Shown piece after piece: positions 60,054 through 64,000 of a stretch of 64,000 nucleotides of DNA. Source of the DNA: Celerinatantimonas sp046054165 (GTDB taxonomy: Bacteria; Pseudomonadota; Gammaproteobacteria; Enterobacterales; Celerinatantimonadaceae); contig NZ_JBFNXK010000012.1 in the NCBI RefSeq assembly GCF_046054165.1, forward strand, positions 62,001 to 126,000, in the 5' to 3' direction. The translations under genes and the position numbers were made by a program. Position 1 is the stretch's first letter; each line of letters begins with the position of its first letter. Below the pieces are notes generated by a model. The model saw nothing but the letters and a program-made list of their open reading frames with translations, searched no databases and had not been told where the DNA came from.

Positions 60054-62009
60054 TTAGCCGATATCGATGCTGGCATAGTGGCCATGATGAACCGCACTGG
60101 CGACTTTGCCGGGACGGACACAGTCACCGATGGGCCAGAAGTCTAGTACGGTTTCACGAAGTTGTTCTCGTTCCTGGGCACGTGATTTCATCCCTACCGA
60201 ACAGAAGATCGTATCGGCTGGGAAGGTAAGCTGATGACCTTGGCTGTCTTCAGCAATCACACCTTCAGCGGTGATCGCTTTAACTTTGGTACTTAAGTGG
60301 ACATCAATGCCTTCGCGTAATTCAATGTTGAGTCCCATTTTGTGGAAGACATTGGCGTCGATGGCAAAATCATCCCGTGCTTCAAGCAAGGTGACTTTTT
60401 TATGCTCACGTTTAAAGTGGATGGCAGTTTCTGAACCGACCAATCCCGCGCCAATAATCACCACATTCTCGCCGATATTCGGAGTTTCTTTGGCCAGTTC
60501 AGAGCAATAAACGACTCGTGGGTCATCGATACCCGGAATGTTGGGGTGGATAGGGGTTGCGCCAATCGCGCAGATCAGAGCATCGGGCTGGATCGCATCC
60601 ACCAGCGTTGGATCGACCGGAGTGTTCAACCGAACTTCAATGTTGTCATATTGTTCGATTTGATGGATGAGCCATTTTGAAAAACCGTAGTAGTTCTTTT
60701 TAAAATCAACATGGGCTTCACAGTTGATTTGGCCCCCGAGTTTATCGGTGGCTTCGCACAGGATCACTTGATGATGGCGTTGAGCGGCAGTGAGTGCTGC
60801 TTGCATTCCACCGGGGCCTCCGCCTGCAATTAAGATTTTTTTAGGTGATTCAGGCAGTGGGGTTGGGGAGAAGTAGAGTTCTTCTTCACCGATAACAGGG
60901 TTGATGGCACAGGCTGTATCTCGGGTCATAATGATGGTGTCCATACAGTGATGGCAACGCATGCATTTCCGAATATCTTGATCCCGGCCTTCTTGTGCTT
61001 TTTTCGGCAGGAATGGATCCGCCATGAGGGCTCGGGCCATTTCGACGATATCGGCTTTCCCGGAGGCAATGATCTCTTCGGCAATGTCGGGTTCGGTCAG
61101 CGCACCGACCACGGCAACCGGCTTGCGGACATGTTTTTTGATTTCAGCGGCTAGATCGACATTGACCCCATGTGGGACGAACATCGAGGGGTGGGTTCGG
61201 ACGAATGTTTCGGGAATACACTGGTTCCCGGCACTGACATGAATAATATCGACGTAAGGTTCGATGCCTTGGGCAATTTTAATGGCTTCATCCAAGCCGT
61301 GCCCTTCCGGGTATAGCTCCAGTGCATTCATCCGGAATTCAATCGGAAATCCCGGGCCGACCGCATCTCGGATCGCTTTGAGCAGCATAATGGGGAAGCG
61401 TAAGCGGTTTTCGAGTGAACCGCCATATTGATCGGTGCGTTGGTTGGTCGGTGATAAAAACTGGCTGATCAACCAGCCGTGGCCACCATGTACCATAACC
61501 ATTTCAAAGCCTGCTCGTTTGACCAGTGCTGCACTGCGACCGAATGATTCGGCCAGTTCTTTGATCATGGCTTCATCTAGTTCAAATACTTCGACCCCCT
61601 CTTCGGTAAATTCATGCATGGGCCCGTAAGGTTTGTATTTGGGATGCGGGTTTTCCAGATTTGGGATCCCGGCGTATTTACCGCCGTGTGAGAGTTCGAT
61701 ACTGGGAATGCAGTTATGACGCCGAATTGTTCGGGCGGCATGAGTGAGTGAAGGCAGAATCAGTGGATCGTAGAGATGTAACTCTTTGGTATGTGGGCTG
61801 CCACCTTCTTGTACAATCGATTGACCAACCGTGACGTTGGCGGCTCCCCCTTTGGCGCGTAACTCGAAGAATGCGATGTTTTCTTGAGAGAGAAAACATT
61901 CAGGTGAGAGTTCCTGTAGTGATACCGGTGCGGAGAATAGCCGGTTTTTAAATGTGATATTTCCGATCTGTAGCGGAGAAAATAGGTGTGGATATTTTAG
62001 TTTCATCAT
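60054..62009 (-). CDS. NADH:flavin oxidoreductase/enoate reductase (old yellow enzyme plus FAD/NAD domains)
   Basis: The 651-residue protein has an N-terminal TIM-barrel FMN domain (about 5-340, with HGGKYAG and VHGGHGWLISQFLSP), an Fe-S cluster motif (CMRCHHCMDTIIMTRDTACAINP, about 346-368, shown here in two parts as CMRCHHC and DTACAINP), and a C-terminal FAD/NAD module (IAGGGPGGMQAAL and VIIGAGLVGSET). This is the 2,4-dienoyl-CoA reductase/2-enoate reductase layout. It reduces a C=C bond of an unknown substrate. It is a single gene. ATG at 62009 or 62006. Confidence 0.88.
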   Translation of the reverse strand: MMKLKYPHLFSPLQIGNITFKNRLFSAPVSLQELSPECFLSQENIAFFELRAKGGAANVTVGQSIVQEGGSPHTKELHLYDPLILPSLTHAARTIRRHNCIPSIELSHGGKYAGIPNLENPHPKYKPYGPMHEFTEEGVEVFELDEAMIKELAESFGRSAALVKRAGFEMVMVHGGHGWLISQFLSPTNQRTDQYGGSLENRLRFPIMLLKAIRDAVGPGFPIEFRMNALELYPEGHGLDEAIKIAQGIEPYVDIIHVSAGNQCIPETFVRTHPSMFVPHGVNVDLAAEIKKHVRKPVAVVGALTEPDIAEEIIASGKADIVEMARALMADPFLPKKAQEGRDQDIRKCMRCHHCMDTIIMTRDTACAINPVIGEEELYFSPTPLPESPKKILIAGGGPGGMQAALTAAQRHHQVILCEATDKLGGQINCEAHVDFKKNYYGFSKWLIHQIEQYDNIEVRLNTPVDPTLVDAIQPDALICAIGATPIHPNIPGIDDPRVVYCSELAKETPNIGENVVIIGAGLVGSETAIHFKREHKKVTLLEARDDFAIDANVFHKMGLNIELREGIDVHLSTKVKAITAEGVIAEDSQGHQLTFPADTIFCSVGMKSRAQEREQLRETVLDFWPIGDCVRPGKVASAVHHGHYASIDIG

Positions 62010-62419
62010 ACTCGTCTCTATTTTTAAAATTATTATAAGATGTGCACAATCGATGGTAGGGCAAATAATTAGGCTAACTATTAAAGTAGATCAATTGAAT
62101 GCTCATAAAAAATATTTTTTAAGTTTAAAATAAAATAATTTTATTGTTTTAAACAAAAAAATTTATATATGTTGAAATTACTAATGTTAAGGCTTGATTA
62201 TTTTTTACTGAGATCACTATTTTTACTTGTTTTATATTTATGTTGTTAGGTGTATCTATTTAATTAAAAAGAATAATTTAAATTAATATAGCCAATTCCA
62301 TATGACTCACTCTTCAATGATGATGACTGAAATTAAAAATAAATTAATGTTTAATAAATTATTAATATTTATATTATTAAATATTTAACGATACTGTTAT
62401 CTATTAAAAGGAGTTGTTT
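62010..62419. other. AT-rich intergenic region before the Nep1-like gene
   Basis: The 410 bases are very AT-rich and hold no ORF. They carry the divergent promoters of the flavoprotein gene and of the Nep1-like gene. I found no clear -35/-10 pair or repeat. A long poly(A/T) stretch at about 62100-62160 and 62260-62400 could bend DNA or bind H-NS-like proteins. Confidence 0.5.
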
Positions 62420-63208
62420 ATGAGAGTAATTAAATTGCTACTTTTTTTAAGTAGTGCCATGTTATCTATAGCTGTTAAGGCCGATAATTTTCAGCGCTTA
62501 GATGAAGCATTACCGGATCAAATGAATATTACGGCATTCGCACCGGTGTTTGATTTTGATAGTGATAGTTGTTTACCGAGCGCCGGTATTAGTCGCAGTG
62601 GCGTTCAAAATGGTGGACTGAACCCCTCGGGGAGCCTGACCGGAGGATGTCGAAATGCGCAATTTTTACAAAGTGCCAACAGCTATCACCGCTATGCCTG
62701 TTTGGAGCAGAATGGCCATCAGTATTGTGGCCACTTTTTTGCGCTTTATTTTTTAAAAGATCAAGTATTGGCGGGGATCAATAGTGGACATCGCCATGAC
62801 TGGGAACAGGTGGCAATATGGACAGAAGATGGCCGAGTCGTCTATGGTGGATATAGTGCGCATGGTGATATGTATAACCTCCCGGCGGCTGAAATTCCGC
62901 AGCAAAACGGTCATTTGAAATTTGTATATCATAAAGATGGTGTTTTAACGCATGCGTTTCGCTTTGCTAAAACTGATGAAAATGCAGAAAATCCCTATGG
63001 ACAATTTGTCACGCCTATTATTGTTAATTGGTATCAAATGTCGGGGGATTCTGTTGCAAATGAACAATTACGTCAGTCCCTGAACGCTTTTGATTATGGC
63101 AATGCAATCGTTCCCATTAAAGATAGTAATTTCTTAACGAATCTGAATCGATTTCGTCCGGCGAGTTTTCCTGAATTCACTCGTGCGAGTGTGACTCAGT
63201 CTCGTTAA
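62420..63208 (+). CDS. Secreted Nep1-like protein (NLP/NPP1 family)
   Basis: The 262-residue protein has a signal peptide (MRVIKLLLFLSSAMLSIAVKA) and the NPP1 fold. The heptapeptide GHRHDWE (near residue 131), which binds the divalent cation in Nep1-like proteins, is intact and followed by QVAIW. NLPs are secreted cytolysins or necrosis-inducing proteins of plant-associated microbes; the same family also has non-toxic members. The ATG at 62420 has an AAGGAG site. It is monocistronic, with a weak terminator behind it. It could act on plant tissue together with the rhamnogalacturonan lyase, but no toxicity can be inferred from sequence alone. Confidence 0.9.
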   Translation: MRVIKLLLFLSSAMLSIAVKADNFQRLDEALPDQMNITAFAPVFDFDSDSCLPSAGISRSGVQNGGLNPSGSLTGGCRNAQFLQSANSYHRYACLEQNGHQYCGHFFALYFLKDQVLAGINSGHRHDWEQVAIWTEDGRVVYGGYSAHGDMYNLPAAEIPQQNGHLKFVYHKDGVLTHAFRFAKTDENAENPYGQFVTPIIVNWYQMSGDSVANEQLRQSLNAFDYGNAIVPIKDSNFLTNLNRFRPASFPEFTRASVTQSR

Positions 63209-63311
63209 TGTGAATTGAAGCGAATGCCGGTATTTATGTAGCATGCAACAGCTTGATTGGGATAGTGTTTTATTCTGTCATCAGTGATATGAATAGTTAT
63301 TTATTATTTTT

Positions 63312-63340
63312 AGGGGTGGGGGACTTGGCCTCACCCTTTT
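63312..63340 (+). terminator. Possible terminator of the Nep1-like gene
   Basis: AGGGGTG and CACCCTT pair imperfectly around a 13-base loop and are followed by a T tract and AGTTG. Confidence 0.55.
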
Positions 63341-63382
63341 TAGTTGCATAATGGGGCATCTGTTTATTTTTGTCTGTTGATT

Positions 63383-64000
63383 ATGCCTCATCACTTATTA
63401 TCGATTCAGAGTCATGTTGCCTATGGCCATGTAGGAAATTGTGCCGCAGTGTTTCCATTGCAACGTCAAGGATTTGAAGTCACGGCGATTCATACCGTGC
63501 AATTTTCAAATCATACGGGATATGGTGAATATACCGGAGATATATTTAGTCCCGATCATCTTATGAAAATATTAGATGGTATTGAGGCTCGAGGGGCTTT
63601 AGATAATATGTCGGCGTTGTTGACCGGCTATCTGGGGGATAAGCATACGGGCGAAGTGGCTCTGGAAGCATTGCGTCGGATCCGTTCCAAACGACCGGAT
63701 GCCCTTTTTTGTTGTGATCCGGTGATGGGCGATGTGGATCGAGGGTTTTATGTCCAAAGTGGTTTGCCTGAGTGGATCCGTGATCAGGCAATTCCGAATG
63801 CCGATATGATTACACCGAATCAGTTCGAATTAAGTTTTTTGGCCGACATGACGATTACCACTTTGGAGGATGCATTGCAGGCCGCGGCTCGGGTACGAGC
63901 GCATGGTCCTCGTCAGGTTTTGATGACTTCTCTGGAAGTCGATGAATTGGCTGACGATCAAATTGGATTGTTATTGGATAATGAACAGGGGAGTTGGTTG
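63383..64000 (+). CDS. pdxY: Pyridoxal kinase, N-terminal 206 residues (cut by window edge)
   Basis: PdxY phosphorylates pyridoxal in the vitamin B6 salvage pathway. The visible part begins MPHHLLSIQSHVAYGHVGN, with the ribokinase-like fold features SIQSHVAYGHVGNCAA, the FSNHTGYG segment, and CDPVMGD and TPNQFEL, as in the pyridoxal kinases. The 3' end, including the ATP-binding GTGD region, lies outside the window. The ATG at 63383 has a TGTCTGTTGATT leader with no clear ribosome binding site. Confidence 0.92.
   Translation, partial: MPHHLLSIQSHVAYGHVGNCAAVFPLQRQGFEVTAIHTVQFSNHTGYGEYTGDIFSPDHLMKILDGIEARGALDNMSALLTGYLGDKHTGEVALEALRRIRSKRPDALFCCDPVMGDVDRGFYVQSGLPEWIRDQAIPNADMITPNQFELSFLADMTITTLEDALQAAARVRAHGPRQVLMTSLEVDELADDQIGLLLDNEQGSWL

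Noticed and set aside
1..64000. CRISPR arrays, tRNA and rRNA genes
   Set aside because: I saw no regularly spaced repeats and no tRNA or rRNA signatures by eye. A covariance-model scan was not possible here.

Overview
The window looks like the origin-proximal part of a gammaproteobacterial chromosome (GC in the mid-40s, rich in GATC). Its left part has mioC, an amino-acid ABC transporter, rpmH-rnpA-yidD-yidC-mnmE and pykA, a neighbourhood that resembles the Vibrio origin region. A complete vanadium nitrogenase locus, a rhamnogalacturonan lyase and a Nep1-like protein suggest a plant-associated or salt-marsh diazotroph. A Celerinatantimonas-like organism would fit, but that is an inference from gene content, not a sequence comparison.

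Layout. 0-3.7 kb: 5' part of mioC, a GATC-dense intergenic stretch, a polar amino-acid ABC transporter and a Spy/CpxP-like protein. 3.8-9.5 kb: a PL4-type lyase, a GNAT enzyme, an alpha/beta hydrolase, pyruvate kinase and a DUF457 membrane protein. 9.6-13.6 kb: the rpmH-to-mnmE block. 13.6-16.2 kb: a decayed island with an IS3 remnant, a PqqD-type RRE protein, a divergent lasso-like RiPP precursor candidate and a sulfotransferase fragment. 16.2-18.1 kb: a chemoreceptor.

18.2-29.0 kb: minus-strand genes for a TonB receptor, an oligopeptide/nickel-type ABC importer, a radical SAM/SPASM enzyme, a soluble ABC ATPase, a HypB/CobW-like GTPase and a small protein starting with a DFVTNSSS motif. Two sigma-54 promoters drive this block. 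29.5-44.7 kb: vnfD-vnfG-vnfK-(unknown ORF)-nifX-like-fixA-fixB-fixCX, then vnfA, vnfE-vnfN-vnfX and vnfH, with three sigma-54 promoters. All five sigma-54 promoters have an upstream element of the form TGTAC-N6-G(T/A)ACA (one is degenerate), so the uptake and radical SAM block appears to belong to the same regulon as the V-nitrogenase. This is the most interesting system in the window: a nitrogenase-coupled uptake and maturation module of unknown cargo.

44.8-55.6 kb: a FemAB/GNAT-like protein, then a seven-gene minus-strand peptide or amino-acid-derivative import and hydrolysis operon with a divergent GntR/UTRA regulator. 55.6-59.5 kb: a DUF2202 ferritin-like protein, an arsR-arsC-acr3 arsenic operon and an MFS exporter. 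59.5-64 kb: an AIM24-family pseudogene fragment, an old-yellow-enzyme/enoate-reductase-type flavoprotein, the Nep1-like protein and the 5' part of pdxY. No tRNA, rRNA or CRISPR array was recognised.
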